Assembly (NCBI RefSeq): GCF_900102185.1
Contig: NZ_LT629690.1
Coordinates: 1,426,001 to 1,490,000 of the forward strand
DNA from: Terriglobus roseus
Lineage (GTDB): Bacteria; Acidobacteriota; Terriglobia; Terriglobales; Acidobacteriaceae
Length of the DNA: 64,000 nucleotides
Direction of reading: 5' to 3'
Positions 33,912-43,073 of the stretch are shown one piece after another. The position numbers were made by a program, and so were the translations under genes. How positions within the stretch are numbered: position 1 is the first letter of the stretch; each line of letters opens with the position of its first letter. The notes beneath the pieces are model-generated. The model saw only the letters and a program-made list of their open reading frames with translations, made no database searches and was not told where the DNA came from.

Positions 33912-34957
33912 GCAGTGCATCCAAGTGGACACGTCGGAGCTTCCTGGCCGGTTCGGCCTCGGTAGTCGTCGCCAACAGATTGAGTCAGCCACAGACAGCA
34001 CACGCACAGGCGGCTTCGCCGACAACCGCAATCACCGGCAACGGAGAATGGGTATACCGCACCGTGAACAACTGGGGCACGCTGCCTGCTGGAACCATCT
34101 ACGGTGGTACACACGGCGCGATTGCTACCGACGTTGCAGGCAACATCTACGTCGCCACGCAAAGCAACACAGGTGTCCTCGTATACTCGGCTGATGGCAA
34201 GCTGCTACGCAGCATTCTCAAGGACTACCCTGAAGTGCATTCCATGGTGCATCAACAGGACTCCGACGGAGAACGCTTTCATGTGACAGTGCAGAAAGGG
34301 ACGCCAGAAGCGAACTGGCTCTATCTCACTGTCAAACCGGACGGCACGGTATTGAGAAAGATCACAGCGCCGCAGGAGGCGGGCTTTGCAGCACCGAATG
34401 CATGGCGCCTGACTGCAGCGGTGCCCGCGCCCGATGGAGATCTCTGGATCGCAAACGGATACGGCGACTCGCGCCTGTTTCGTTTCGACAAGAACGGCAA
34501 CTACAAAGCGGCATACGCGGGCAAAGGAAACGCAGACGGTATGTTCCAGTGCAGTCATGGGCTTGCCGTCGACACGCGATATGACCAGCCGTTACTGCTC
34601 GTCTGTGATCGCGAGAACCGCAGGCTTGTACACATGGACTTCGATGGAAAATTCGTCCGCAACATTGCCTTGCACATGCGTCGCCCTTGTCAGGTGAGCT
34701 TCTATGGTGAACATGCAGTTGTCTCCGAACTTGAGGGCCGTGTCACGATCCTCGATAAAGACAACGCCATCGTGGCATTTCTCGGTGATAATCCGGATCG
34801 CACGATGTGGGCAAAATACGATCTGAACCCTGCATCCGTCGCACCCGCGCTTTTCAGCGCCGCGCACGGCTGTCTTATAGATTCATCCGGCAACATCTAT
34901 ATCTCCGACTGGAACAAGACCGGCCGCGTTTCAAAGTTGGAACGTATGACTGCATGA
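33908..34957 (+). CDS. NHL-repeat propeller protein with Tat signal
   Basis: A 349-residue exported protein. A twin-arginine signal (RRSFLAGSASVVVANRL, cleavage near AHAQA) precedes a beta-propeller with NHL-like blades: GAIATDVAGNIYVATQSNTG, WLYLTVKPDGTVLRKI, DGDLWIANGYGDSRLFRFDKN, SHGLAVDTRYDQPLLLVCDR and HGCLIDSSGNIYISDWNKTG. Propellers of this sort bind ligands or act as lyases and lactonases (peptidylglycine-lyase-like); no catalytic set can be fixed. It overlaps the preceding gene (ATGA) and is the last gene of the PSD1 operon, followed by a terminator. Confidence 0.85.
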   Translation: MSSASKWTRRSFLAGSASVVVANRLSQPQTAHAQAASPTTAITGNGEWVYRTVNNWGTLPAGTIYGGTHGAIATDVAGNIYVATQSNTGVLVYSADGKLLRSILKDYPEVHSMVHQQDSDGERFHVTVQKGTPEANWLYLTVKPDGTVLRKITAPQEAGFAAPNAWRLTAAVPAPDGDLWIANGYGDSRLFRFDKNGNYKAAYAGKGNADGMFQCSHGLAVDTRYDQPLLLVCDRENRRLVHMDFDGKFVRNIALHMRRPCQVSFYGEHAVVSELEGRVTILDKDNAIVAFLGDNPDRTMWAKYDLNPASVAPALFSAAHGCLIDSSGNIYISDWNKTGRVSKLERMTA

Positions 34958-34965
34958 ATGGCGAA

Positions 34966-35011
34966 GAGCGCGCCGGGAGAACCTCCTTCGGTTTCTCCTG
35001 ACGCGCTCGTT
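34966..35011. terminator. Bidirectional terminator
   Basis: A 16-bp stem (34966-34981 with 34993-35008, one mismatch and one G-T pair) with a UUCG-containing loop and following GTTT lies between the convergent NHL and phosphatase genes. Confidence 0.75.
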
Positions 35012-35017
35012 TCACGT

Positions 35018-36112
35018 CTATTGTTCGGTTAGACGCTCCCGCAACTGCGCGACGTCAACATCTGAGACGTGCAGAGCTGTGCGGCGGTAGTTGTCGAAGC
35101 TGCCGTACTTTTCATCGATCTGACGAAGAGTTGACTTTAGATACTCCGGATCGGCGGCGATCATGACTTTTTGCTGCTCAGGCGTCAGGTTCTTCATGGA
35201 GTTCTGAGTGCTTGGTCCGCTCGCTGCCATCATCTTCTTCATGTCCGCACTGTTCTTGCCCACGTATTCGTTGGTAAGAGCGTAGTCTGCCAACACTGTC
35301 TCTTCCGGTACTCCCAGCATCAGAAGCACGAATGCGCTGAAGACGCCGGTGCGGTCTTTACCGCCCGTGCAGTGATACAGCAGCGGCAGGTGATCGTTTT
35401 TCAATTGCTGAAAGACTGTCGCGTACTGTTCTGCAGAGTGGAATGCGAAGTTGCCGTAAGTGGAAGTCATTGCCTTGCGCAACTGTTCCGGTGTGGCATT
35501 CGGATCGAATGCCTGGCGTACAGAGGGTTCTTTACCGGGTTCTTGCGGCCTGGCTCCAATGGGAAGGCTGATCTGCTCTACTGAGCTTCCTGGAATCCAT
35601 GTTTCTGCTGCGGCCTGCGCTTCTTCCTTCGTGCGGAAGTCGCACACAACACGGATGTCGAGAGCGGAAAGATACTTGTAGTCTTCCGGCGTGAGATACG
35701 TCAGTACACCTGAACGATAGAGCAAGCCCCAACGCACTGTCCGGCCGTCCGTCGTCTTGTAGCCCCCAATATCGCGGAAGTTCGGCGTACCATCCAACGG
35801 AAGGTGGCGAATGGAGACTTCTCTCACTTCGCCGGTGTTTGCCTTCAGGTAGAAATACATGCGCTCGTGCGGTTTGCCTGCGTGCAGCGTAATTGTGTTT
35901 TCTGATGTGCTGCGCAACGGAGCGGATGCGGGCACTTTGTTTGCCTCAGTGCCTGCGAGAATCGCAACGGACTTTGTGTTGCCTGTGAGAGTGTAGGACA
36001 ACTTATATTCGTCCGCGCCTGTTTGAACGCACTTCAGATTGATGACATCGGCGTGTGCAGCGCTGGTGACGGCGGAAGCAAGAAGTAGCGCATAAAGATT
36101 ACGAAATTGCAT
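35018..36112 (-). CDS. Secreted tyrosine-protein phosphatase
   Basis: A 364-residue exported protein: signal peptide (1-21, ending AHA), a beta-rich N-terminal domain (about 22-102), and a tyrosine/lipid-phosphatase domain beginning GTPNFRDIGGYKTTDGRTVRWG and containing the P-loop HCTGGKDRTG (nucleophile Cys248, Arg254) with general-acid candidates around Asp158. The family (Y_phosphatase3, PF13350) dephosphorylates phosphotyrosine, phosphoinositides or other phosphoesters; a periplasmic location suggests a nutritional or polysaccharide-related substrate. An in-frame ATG at 36151 was rejected because the signal peptide begins at 36112. It follows the Oar-like receptor by 65 bp on the same strand, probably one operon. 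Confidence 0.9.
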   Translation of the reverse strand: MQFRNLYALLLASAVTSAAHADVINLKCVQTGADEYKLSYTLTGNTKSVAILAGTEANKVPASAPLRSTSENTITLHAGKPHERMYFYLKANTGEVREVSIRHLPLDGTPNFRDIGGYKTTDGRTVRWGLLYRSGVLTYLTPEDYKYLSALDIRVVCDFRTKEEAQAAAETWIPGSSVEQISLPIGARPQEPGKEPSVRQAFDPNATPEQLRKAMTSTYGNFAFHSAEQYATVFQQLKNDHLPLLYHCTGGKDRTGVFSAFVLLMLGVPEETVLADYALTNEYVGKNSADMKKMMAASGPSTQNSMKNLTPEQQKVMIAADPEYLKSTLRQIDEKYGSFDNYRRTALHVSDVDVAQLRERLTEQ

Positions 36113-36177
36113 GGAGGATTCTCTTTCTGGCGGCGTTGCGGATGGCCGCAACGTCGCCTGTTTTGTACTTGTGAGTT

Positions 36178-39100
36178 CTAGAAGTTGAAGCGGAGGCTTG
36201 CCTGGATTTCGCGAGGCAGATTCGACTGTGTGAGGAAGATCTGGCCAAAGCTTGTGGACGCGATGCTGGTGTTCGGTCCGGCAAACTGAACACGGTTGAA
36301 GGCGTTGAAGAACTCAACCTTGAAGTCGAGCGCCATGGCATCGTGTAACTGGAAGCGGCGCGACGCGAGCATGTCGAAGTTGTTCGTTCCCGGCGCGCGT
36401 ACACCTGCGAGATAACGTGGCGCGTTGCCGAAGGTGTACGGAGCGGTTGTGGTGAATGCTGTCGGATTGAAGTACAGGCTGCCGTTAGTCATCTTTCGTC
36501 CACCCGGTACTGCGGTGGAGATACCAGTTACTGTCGGACGCATCGATGTACCGCCACCAAAGCAGTTGCAGAAGTTTGGCGACGACACCGTCACTGGCAG
36601 GCCGCTATCGAAGGTGTAGAAGCTACCGACCGTGAAGCCGCCCAGCACCTGGCTCATGACACCGTGCGACAGGAAAGGCTTTCCGTGTCCCATCGGCAAT
36701 TCATACTGGCCGCTGATGCGCAGTACATGGGTGAGGTCCTGCGACGAGATCGAGCGGTCGCACGAGGGGCAGTTGTTGTCCTGGAACTGTGCCGTTGTGA
36801 AGTAATCTCCCACGTTGTCGAACATCTTGCTGAAGGTGTATGCAGCCAGCAGCGAGAAGCCCTGTGAGAAGCGGCGCTCCAGCGAAACCTGGAATGCGTT
36901 GTAGTTGGAGGCGCCCACGCCAGTGGTGGCTGTCATGTTCAAGAATTGCGGATGCGGACGAAGCAACTGTCCACGCTGCACCGTTGCCTGGCTGAGGATG
37001 GAGGTCTTATCCGTGATAACGCCGTAGAAGGGATTCGCAACCGTGGCCAGCAGATTTGAACCAAGCGACAGATTGCTATCGGAGAGTTGGTTGAAGTTCA
37101 CCGGCTGGTAGAGGTGCAGACCGTTGTTGGCGGCATAGCCAGCTGTGAGGACAAGGTTGCCTGGCAACTGACGCTGTACGTCCAGCGACCACTGTTCGTA
37201 GTAGCTGATGTGCTGCTGACGTTCTGAGCCGGTGATGTTTTGGCCCAGGTTAGTGTTCAGTCCCAGCGAGTTGCCACTGGGCTGCGTGAGGCCATTCGGG
37301 AAGGGATTGGTCAGGTTGAATTGCGGCGTTACGCCATCAGCAAGTGTTGGATTCGACGTCGTTACAGCGGCGTAGCCAATGCTGGAGTTCGCCAGATCCA
37401 CTGGAGGTGCATGGAAGATACCGAAGCCGCCACGTACCACTGTCCGTTCGCCTGCACGATAGGCAAAGCCAACGCGCGGATCGAAGTTAAAGTGCTGTGT
37501 GTTTTGCAGGCGGCGACCGTTTCCATTTGTGCCAGTGAATCCCGGACCGCCGGTCAGCGTGCCCAGAGAGCTCACCTGATTGTTCAGTGGTGATGCGCTG
37601 GTCAGATCGAGATAGACGTACTGGTTCTTTGCTTCGAGATCCGGTAGCTCAAGGTTGTAACGCAGACCGTAGGTCAGCGTGAGCGCGGGAGTGATGTGGA
37701 ATTCATCTTGCGCGAATCCTGCGAAGTATGGATGGCTGGCAACGAAGGAAGGAGCATAGCCGCTGCTGACTGTAGCCGCTCCGAGCAGAAGATCTGCAGC
37801 GCCGCTACCTGAGGTTCCCACTGCTGCCTGCGGATTCGGTCCACCCGTGTAATTGCCTGCGGCCGTTACTGTGACAAGCTGTGCGATGTTCAGGCCAACG
37901 GAGAAGTGGCGGAAGTCAAAGCCGTACTTGAGTGAGTGACGGCCCAACAGCTGCGTGAGCGATGCTGCATATTGCCATGTGGTGCCGTAGTCCTTTTCCA
38001 GACCGCCGGTGGCACCCATGGAGCTGATGCGCGTTGCGGTGACTGTTGGAAAGGTTGTGGAGGTTAGTCCAGCAGTCACGTTGCTGTTGAAGCCGAGGGT
38101 GCCCGGATCAAATCCGAGTGAAGCAGGCACGCGATTCGATTCCTGATGCGCGTAGAGGATGTGGTGTTCAAACACCAGTCGCGAATTCAGAATGAACATG
38201 TGATCCAGCATCATGTTGTAGCCAGGCAGGCGTTGGTTTCCCGGCTCAGGGCTGAAATGGTTTCCAAAGGGATCGGGATAGTTGTTGTTGCGCTGGAACC
38301 AGTTGAAGCGGCCATAGATGCTGTGACGATCCGAGATGCGGTGATCGACTCGCAGATTGACGTTGTTTTGATTGCTAGAGGTCGTCGCATTGGAGAAGAA
38401 GTTGTTGGTGCTGCTGTAACCCTGACCGGCGCGGTTGGGCAGCGGATAATTTCCCAGGATGGCGAGACCGGTTGCGTTCAGGTAGTTCTGCGGGATGACG
38501 TTCCCAGCGAACGGAGTACGGATGTAGCGCGTGGTGCCTGCTGGCGCAGTCGGATCAAGGCGCGTGGTCCGCGGGTCATACATCGTGATCAGCGTTCCGT
38601 TTGAGTCCGTCGTCTGGGAGAAGTCGCCTTTTCTTTCCAATGCTGTGGGAACGGTGCCGAGGTACGATCCAGCCTGGCTCTGACGAAGGCCTTCAAAGGT
38701 GGAGAAGAAGAAGGTACGCTCGCGTCCGTTGTACAGGTGGGGCAGGATGATGGGACCGCCCAGCGCGTAGCCGAACTGATTGCGTTGGAAATGTGGCTTT
38801 GCGGTACCCGCTGCGTTTGCGTTGTAGCCGTTTGCGTCGAGCAAGCTATTGCGGAGGTATTCGAATACGCTGCCATGGAATTGGTTGGAACCGGAACGCG
38901 TGGCGAATGTGACGATTCCGCCGCTGGTGCGACCCCATTCCGGAGCGTAGGCGGTTGTCAGCACCTTGAATTCCTGGATGGAATCTACCTGCGGAACGGC
39001 CGCTGCAGCGTTGTAATCGTAGGTGGTGGTGTTGGCCGCGCCGTCGAGCAGGCTTTCCGTCGTGGCTAACTTCGCACCGTTGATGCGGAAGGTGTTCGTG

Positions 39101-39645
39101 TATGCCTGGCTCTGTTCGTTGTTACCGGACTGTGAATTGTAAGCCGTGACGCCCTGCGCGAAATTCACCAGCTGCAATGGATTACGTACGTTGAGCGGCG
39201 TGTTCTGCACGAACTGGCTTTCGATCACGTTGCCGCGATCTGGGTGATCCGTAACCAGTTCAGGGGCCGTCGCGGTGACTTCCACAGATTGTGCTTCGCT
39301 GGCAGCCTTGAGAGAAATGTCAACGCTGCGTGAAGATCCCACTTCGAGCGTTAGATCACTGACGGTGTAGGGTGCGAAGGTTGGCGCCGTTGCACGCAGG
39401 GTGTACTTACCGGCGTTCAGCGGCGGCAACAGGAAGTAGCCCTCACCGTTGGTATGAACGCTGACGACGGCATTTGTTGCGGCGCTGGTGACGTCTACAT
39501 TGGCGTCGCGGATTGGCGCACCGGAGGCATCTGTGACGTGGCCGCTGATCGCGATGCTCTGCGCCACGGCTCCCGGGACGAATGCCAGAAACGCTGCACT
39601 GAGGACAGGACCGCGAAGGAGCAGGGAATTTCGCTGGAAGATCAT
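36178..39645 (-). CDS. TonB-dependent receptor, Oar-like
   Basis: A 1155-residue outer-membrane receptor. The signal peptide (1-28, ending GAVAQS) leads into a carboxypeptidase-regulatory-like domain (AISGHVTDASGAPIRDANVD ... GYFLLPPLNAGKYTLRATAP), a plug (about 130-260; RINGAKLATTESLLDGAANT, EWGRTSGGIVTFATRSGSNQ) and a barrel ending with the outer-membrane signature IQASLRFNF. It shares the architecture of the receptors at 23319 and 47959 but is clearly a separate paralogue. Divergent from the winged-helix/propeller regulator at 39751, which may control it, and followed by a secreted phosphatase. Confidence 0.92.
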   Translation of the reverse strand: MIFQRNSLLLRGPVLSAAFLAFVPGAVAQSIAISGHVTDASGAPIRDANVDVTSAATNAVVSVHTNGEGYFLLPPLNAGKYTLRATAPTFAPYTVSDLTLEVGSSRSVDISLKAASEAQSVEVTATAPELVTDHPDRGNVIESQFVQNTPLNVRNPLQLVNFAQGVTAYNSQSGNNEQSQAYTNTFRINGAKLATTESLLDGAANTTTYDYNAAAAVPQVDSIQEFKVLTTAYAPEWGRTSGGIVTFATRSGSNQFHGSVFEYLRNSLLDANGYNANAAGTAKPHFQRNQFGYALGGPIILPHLYNGRERTFFFSTFEGLRQSQAGSYLGTVPTALERKGDFSQTTDSNGTLITMYDPRTTRLDPTAPAGTTRYIRTPFAGNVIPQNYLNATGLAILGNYPLPNRAGQGYSSTNNFFSNATTSSNQNNVNLRVDHRISDRHSIYGRFNWFQRNNNYPDPFGNHFSPEPGNQRLPGYNMMLDHMFILNSRLVFEHHILYAHQESNRVPASLGFDPGTLGFNSNVTAGLTSTTFPTVTATRISSMGATGGLEKDYGTTWQYAASLTQLLGRHSLKYGFDFRHFSVGLNIAQLVTVTAAGNYTGGPNPQAAVGTSGSGAADLLLGAATVSSGYAPSFVASHPYFAGFAQDEFHITPALTLTYGLRYNLELPDLEAKNQYVYLDLTSASPLNNQVSSLGTLTGGPGFTGTNGNGRRLQNTQHFNFDPRVGFAYRAGERTVVRGGFGIFHAPPVDLANSSIGYAAVTTSNPTLADGVTPQFNLTNPFPNGLTQPSGNSLGLNTNLGQNITGSERQQHISYYEQWSLDVQRQLPGNLVLTAGYAANNGLHLYQPVNFNQLSDSNLSLGSNLLATVANPFYGVITDKTSILSQATVQRGQLLRPHPQFLNMTATTGVGASNYNAFQVSLERRFSQGFSLLAAYTFSKMFDNVGDYFTTAQFQDNNCPSCDRSISSQDLTHVLRISGQYELPMGHGKPFLSHGVMSQVLGGFTVGSFYTFDSGLPVTVSSPNFCNCFGGGTSMRPTVTGISTAVPGGRKMTNGSLYFNPTAFTTTAPYTFGNAPRYLAGVRAPGTNNFDMLASRRFQLHDAMALDFKVEFFNAFNRVQFAGPNTSIASTSFGQIFLTQSNLPREIQASLRFNF

Positions 39646-39681
39646 GCGCCAAGGTTGCCTTGGCCACAGGTAGGAAATCGC

Positions 39682-39736
39682 CGTAACGCGGGTAAAAGAG
39701 GGTTACGCTGTTCAACTCTGATTAACAGACGGTAAC
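39682..39736. promoter_or_regulatory. Cluster of GTAAC-type hexamers in divergent promoter region
   Basis: CGTAAC (39682-39687), GGTAAA (39691-39696), GGTTAC (39701-39706) and GGTAAC (39731-39736) lie within 55 bp between the divergent receptor and regulator genes; the first and third form an inverted repeat. They could be binding sites for the regulator at 39751. This is inference from position and repetition. Confidence 0.35.
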
Positions 39737-39750
39737 TAACCTTGAATGGC

Positions 39751-42033
39751 ATGCCGCAAAATCAGGAAATCCTGGCACAGTTGGACCGCATTCTGCGGTC
39801 GAATGTTTTTGCCAATGCGGCGCGCTCTTCACAGTTCCTCTCCTATTGCGTGACTTCGAAGATCCATGGGGAGAATTGGAGTTTGAAGGAGACTTCCATC
39901 GCGATGGAGGTCTTTCTACGCGAAGCCAGCTATGACCCGAAGGTGGATCCAATTGTCCGTGTCCATGCCCGACGCGTCCGCGAAAAGCTGGCTCACTACT
40001 ACCGAACAACCGGACGTGGCGATCCCATTCTGATCGAGTTACCCAAGGGGAGCTACGTGCCACAATTTCTGTGGGCACATGGGGCGCATTCACCGCTGTT
40101 GCAGCCGGAGAGTGAACCGAAACCTCTGGGGATAGCTCGCGAGATTGAAGAGGAGATCGCTGAATCTCCAATACGATCTGAACCCGTTGTAATACCAGTT
40201 ACCCAGGCAATTCCAACTCTTCCAGTGGAAGTCCGTTCCACACCACGTGCTTCGCATCTTCGATGGATTGCGCTTTTCTCATCCCTCGCTCTCGTGATCG
40301 CATTCGTCGCGTTCCTCATAATCAAGCGAGGCGATAAGAGCCATCCAACCAGTACAGTCACCAGTCCTCAATCGCTCCGCCCTGTCGATCTCCTGCCTCC
40401 TGACGCAGTGGATGTGGCGTGGTCGCCAGACCAAAAGAGCGTGGCCTTTGTTCAGGCCGATGGGCATAACCGGACATCTGTGTACGTCATGGAATTTGGG
40501 CCAGGGCGTGCTCCACGGCGTTTGACTCATGGTGTGGGAAATGAATATCGGCCAGCATGGTCACCGGATGGCCAGCAGATCGCATTGATACGAAGCCCCG
40601 ACGACGTGCGTTTTGTCATTGTGCGCGTTGGGACGGCAACAGGTGACGAGACTGTGACAGGGCCTTTCACGGCCAACCTCGGTGTGAGTCTGTACCATCC
40701 AGTCCTTGACTGGTCGCCGGATGGCAAATATCTCCTGACTTCCAACCAGGTTTCCCCGAACGTGCCGTCGCGATTGCTGCTGTTGAGGATTGCGGATGAG
40801 GCACGCATTCTTCTCACCTCTCCGCCTATACGCTCTGCCGGTGATCTGGAGGGAAAGTTCTCGCCAGACGGCAAATACGTTGCTTTTCATCGCGGTGGGC
40901 TGGGCGATCTATACGTGTTGCGGCTGAACGGGGAAAGCGCGAGCGAGATACGCCAATTGACTGCGGATAATCGTGGTGTTCGCGGCATAGCGTTCACAAC
41001 CGATAGTAAAAACATCCTGTTCGCATCAGACCGCACGCAAAACGATGTCTTCAGCATCTACAAAATTCCAATTACGGGGGGAACTCCAACGCCCGTTTCC
41101 CCGGATGGTTTCGTAGCAGTTGAACCTGTCGCGCTAAGTCAGGACGTTCTCGCCTTTCGGCATGTCGATCTGGCAATGGAGTTTGTCGAACATCACGGCA
41201 ATGCGACTCCTGCTCCACTGTTTCCCGGCAACGAGATCGACGAAGCCCCTGCTTATTCGCCGGACGGAAACACCATCGCGTTCATTAGCACTCGTTCTGG
41301 AGCGGAACAGCTTTGGCGCTTCCGTCGCGGGGACAAAGCGCCGGAGCAATTAACGCATTTTTCAGGAGAAGGCTTCCTGTTTACACCCCATTGGTCGCCG
41401 AGTGGAGACCAGATCACCCTCGGCTTTCGCGAGAACGGCGCGACGAACATCTATGTTGTGAACGCGAAGAGTGGTGAGGTAAGAAAACTAACGAACGGAC
41501 GCAGTCGCAACTTCAACCCCGTGTTTAGCAATGACGGCACATACATCTTCTTCTCTTCTAACGAAGATGGAACTCCGCGTCTATGGCGCATCGCCGCCGA
41601 CGGAAAGCGTCCTGCCGAGCCACTTTTCACGCAGGTTGTTTCCAACTTTGCAGCCTCTCCGGACGGTAAATGGCTCTACTACATCGACTATCTTGATTCA
41701 CTTCGGCTTTGCCGCCTTAATCTGTTCGATGGCACAACCGAGGCGATGCTAAGCATTGATGCAAGGCCCGTTTTCACGAACAGTCTTGTTGTCACGCGCG
41801 AGGGCATTTACGTCGCTGTTGCCAAGCCTAATGAACCGTACGTTCGTATCGAACGCATTGACCCGACCGACAAATCGCAGCGCACGATGTGGCGCATTCC
41901 CGCATCGGGTGAGAGTCTCCCGATAGTTACTCCAGGGTTTGATGTAGCACAGGATGGCAGCCGCCTGCTGGCGACCCGCTTCCTCCGACACAACTCCACC
42001 GTGTTCACGACGCAATTGTCAGCACAGCCATAA
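39751..42033 (+). CDS. Winged-helix/TM/PD40 beta-propeller one-component regulator
   Basis: A 760-residue membrane protein. Residues 1-105 match the DNA-binding-like domain found in many rhizobial and acidobacterial regulators (RSSQFLSYCVTSKIHGENWS, LREASYDPKVDPIVRVHARR, VREKLAHYYRTTGRGDPILI, ELPKGSYVPQF). A single TM helix (RWIALFSSLALVIAFVAFLI, about 170-190) leads to a periplasmic TolB/PD40-type propeller with repeated SPDGKYVAF-like units (WSPDQKSVAFVQ, WSPDGQQIALI, FSPDGKYVAFHR, YSPDGNTIAFIS, FSNDGTYIFF, ASPDGKWLYY). The layout suggests a periplasmic ligand sensor acting directly on DNA. The ATG at 39751 was preferred to the TTG at 39742. Divergent from the Oar-like receptor by 105 bp. 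Confidence 0.82.
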   Translation: MPQNQEILAQLDRILRSNVFANAARSSQFLSYCVTSKIHGENWSLKETSIAMEVFLREASYDPKVDPIVRVHARRVREKLAHYYRTTGRGDPILIELPKGSYVPQFLWAHGAHSPLLQPESEPKPLGIAREIEEEIAESPIRSEPVVIPVTQAIPTLPVEVRSTPRASHLRWIALFSSLALVIAFVAFLIIKRGDKSHPTSTVTSPQSLRPVDLLPPDAVDVAWSPDQKSVAFVQADGHNRTSVYVMEFGPGRAPRRLTHGVGNEYRPAWSPDGQQIALIRSPDDVRFVIVRVGTATGDETVTGPFTANLGVSLYHPVLDWSPDGKYLLTSNQVSPNVPSRLLLLRIADEARILLTSPPIRSAGDLEGKFSPDGKYVAFHRGGLGDLYVLRLNGESASEIRQLTADNRGVRGIAFTTDSKNILFASDRTQNDVFSIYKIPITGGTPTPVSPDGFVAVEPVALSQDVLAFRHVDLAMEFVEHHGNATPAPLFPGNEIDEAPAYSPDGNTIAFISTRSGAEQLWRFRRGDKAPEQLTHFSGEGFLFTPHWSPSGDQITLGFRENGATNIYVVNAKSGEVRKLTNGRSRNFNPVFSNDGTYIFFSSNEDGTPRLWRIAADGKRPAEPLFTQVVSNFAASPDGKWLYYIDYLDSLRLCRLNLFDGTTEAMLSIDARPVFTNSLVVTREGIYVAVAKPNEPYVRIERIDPTDKSQRTMWRIPASGESLPIVTPGFDVAQDGSRLLATRFLRHNSTVFTTQLSAQP

Positions 42034-42109
42034 ACTGCCACACTCATTGATGTCGGCTAACGTTGCAATTAGCACTGCTCTGGACATGTCCAAAGGTACT
42101 GTCAAGGTA

Positions 42110-43015
42110 TTAGCTTCGAAAGTTGACTCCTTGCGACTGCAGGTAGTGCTTGCTTTCCTGCACCAGCTTCAGGGGAACGAACGACTCTTTGCCGTCGTAG
42201 TCGAGTTCTACCATGATCATGCCCTTCAGTTTTCGGCCTGCCATTAGATCCAGCACTGCTGGTACGTTGACCTTGCCCTGTCCTAGCGGGCAGTAACCGG
42301 CGAAGTGATCGTCCTTGCCGTTCCAATCCTTCAGGTGCATGTGTTCGATGATGGGAAGGAAGTCGCGGACGACTACGGTTGCGTCGGAGCAACCCTTTGT
42401 GAGTTGGCCAATATCGGGACCGAAGCGAACATATTTGGTGTTCACGGAATGGAGAATTTCGTAAGTTTCGTCCTTCGATTCCACGCAGGTCCCGGTGTGC
42501 TGATGCAGCGCGGCGGTGATTCCGATGTCGGTTACGGCCTGGCAGATTTCATTGAGCGAGGCCACGATGGTCGACTTGTGCTGAGAGAAGTCATACGTCT
42601 TCCGATCCACTGCATTGGGCCCGATGACGGCAACGCGTCCGCCGTACTTCTTAACGATGCTTGCCCAGCGTACGGCCTTGGCAATCTCTTCTTTTCTTGC
42701 TGAAGCATCGGTCAGGTTCAGGGCACAGTACGCAGAGATTAATGGCAGAGAATGAGCCTTCAGCACGGCACCCAAGCCGCCTGGCTGCTGCTCCCAACGT
42801 TCCAGTACTTCGCCGAATGTTTCGAATCCATAAAAGCCTTCGCCACCAATATCAGCGATTGCTGTGGCGACATCTTTGTTGGACCACGTGATCGCTGTGT
42901 GTCCTACAACGATGTTGCGTTTGCGAGGTGATGCGAAGAGGGAATCTGGGTTAAGTGCTGCAAGGCTGGCAGTAAGCACGGCTGATTTGCAGAACGTGCG
43001 GCGGTTTAACTCCAT
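42110..43015 (-). CDS. Exported sugar-phosphate isomerase/epimerase-like TIM barrel
   Basis: A 301-residue protein of the xylose-isomerase-like TIM-barrel family (PF01261). An N-terminal twin-arginine-like signal (NRRTFCKSAVLTASLAAL) predicts export. Barrel motifs include VVGHTAITWSNKDVATAIAD, ISAYCALNLTD, RVAVIGPNAV, ITAALHQHTGTCVESKDET, RFGPDIGQLTKG, EHMHLKDWNGKDDHF and GMIMVELDYD, giving the usual His/Asp/Glu metal ligands. Relatives include inosose dehydratase, hydroxypyruvate isomerase and enzymes acting on 3-keto-sugars; a periplasmic member next to PQQ dehydrogenases and a DUF1080 protein makes keto-sugar chemistry plausible (inference). It is 58 bp downstream of the small cytochrome c on the same strand. 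Confidence 0.85.
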   Translation of the reverse strand: MELNRRTFCKSAVLTASLAALNPDSLFASPRKRNIVVGHTAITWSNKDVATAIADIGGEGFYGFETFGEVLERWEQQPGGLGAVLKAHSLPLISAYCALNLTDASARKEEIAKAVRWASIVKKYGGRVAVIGPNAVDRKTYDFSQHKSTIVASLNEICQAVTDIGITAALHQHTGTCVESKDETYEILHSVNTKYVRFGPDIGQLTKGCSDATVVVRDFLPIIEHMHLKDWNGKDDHFAGYCPLGQGKVNVPAVLDLMAGRKLKGMIMVELDYDGKESFVPLKLVQESKHYLQSQGVNFRS

Positions 43016-43073
43016 GCTGTTTCTCCCGTACCGTCGGCATTGTGGCCGGCGTGAATACTATTGGATCTGATTT

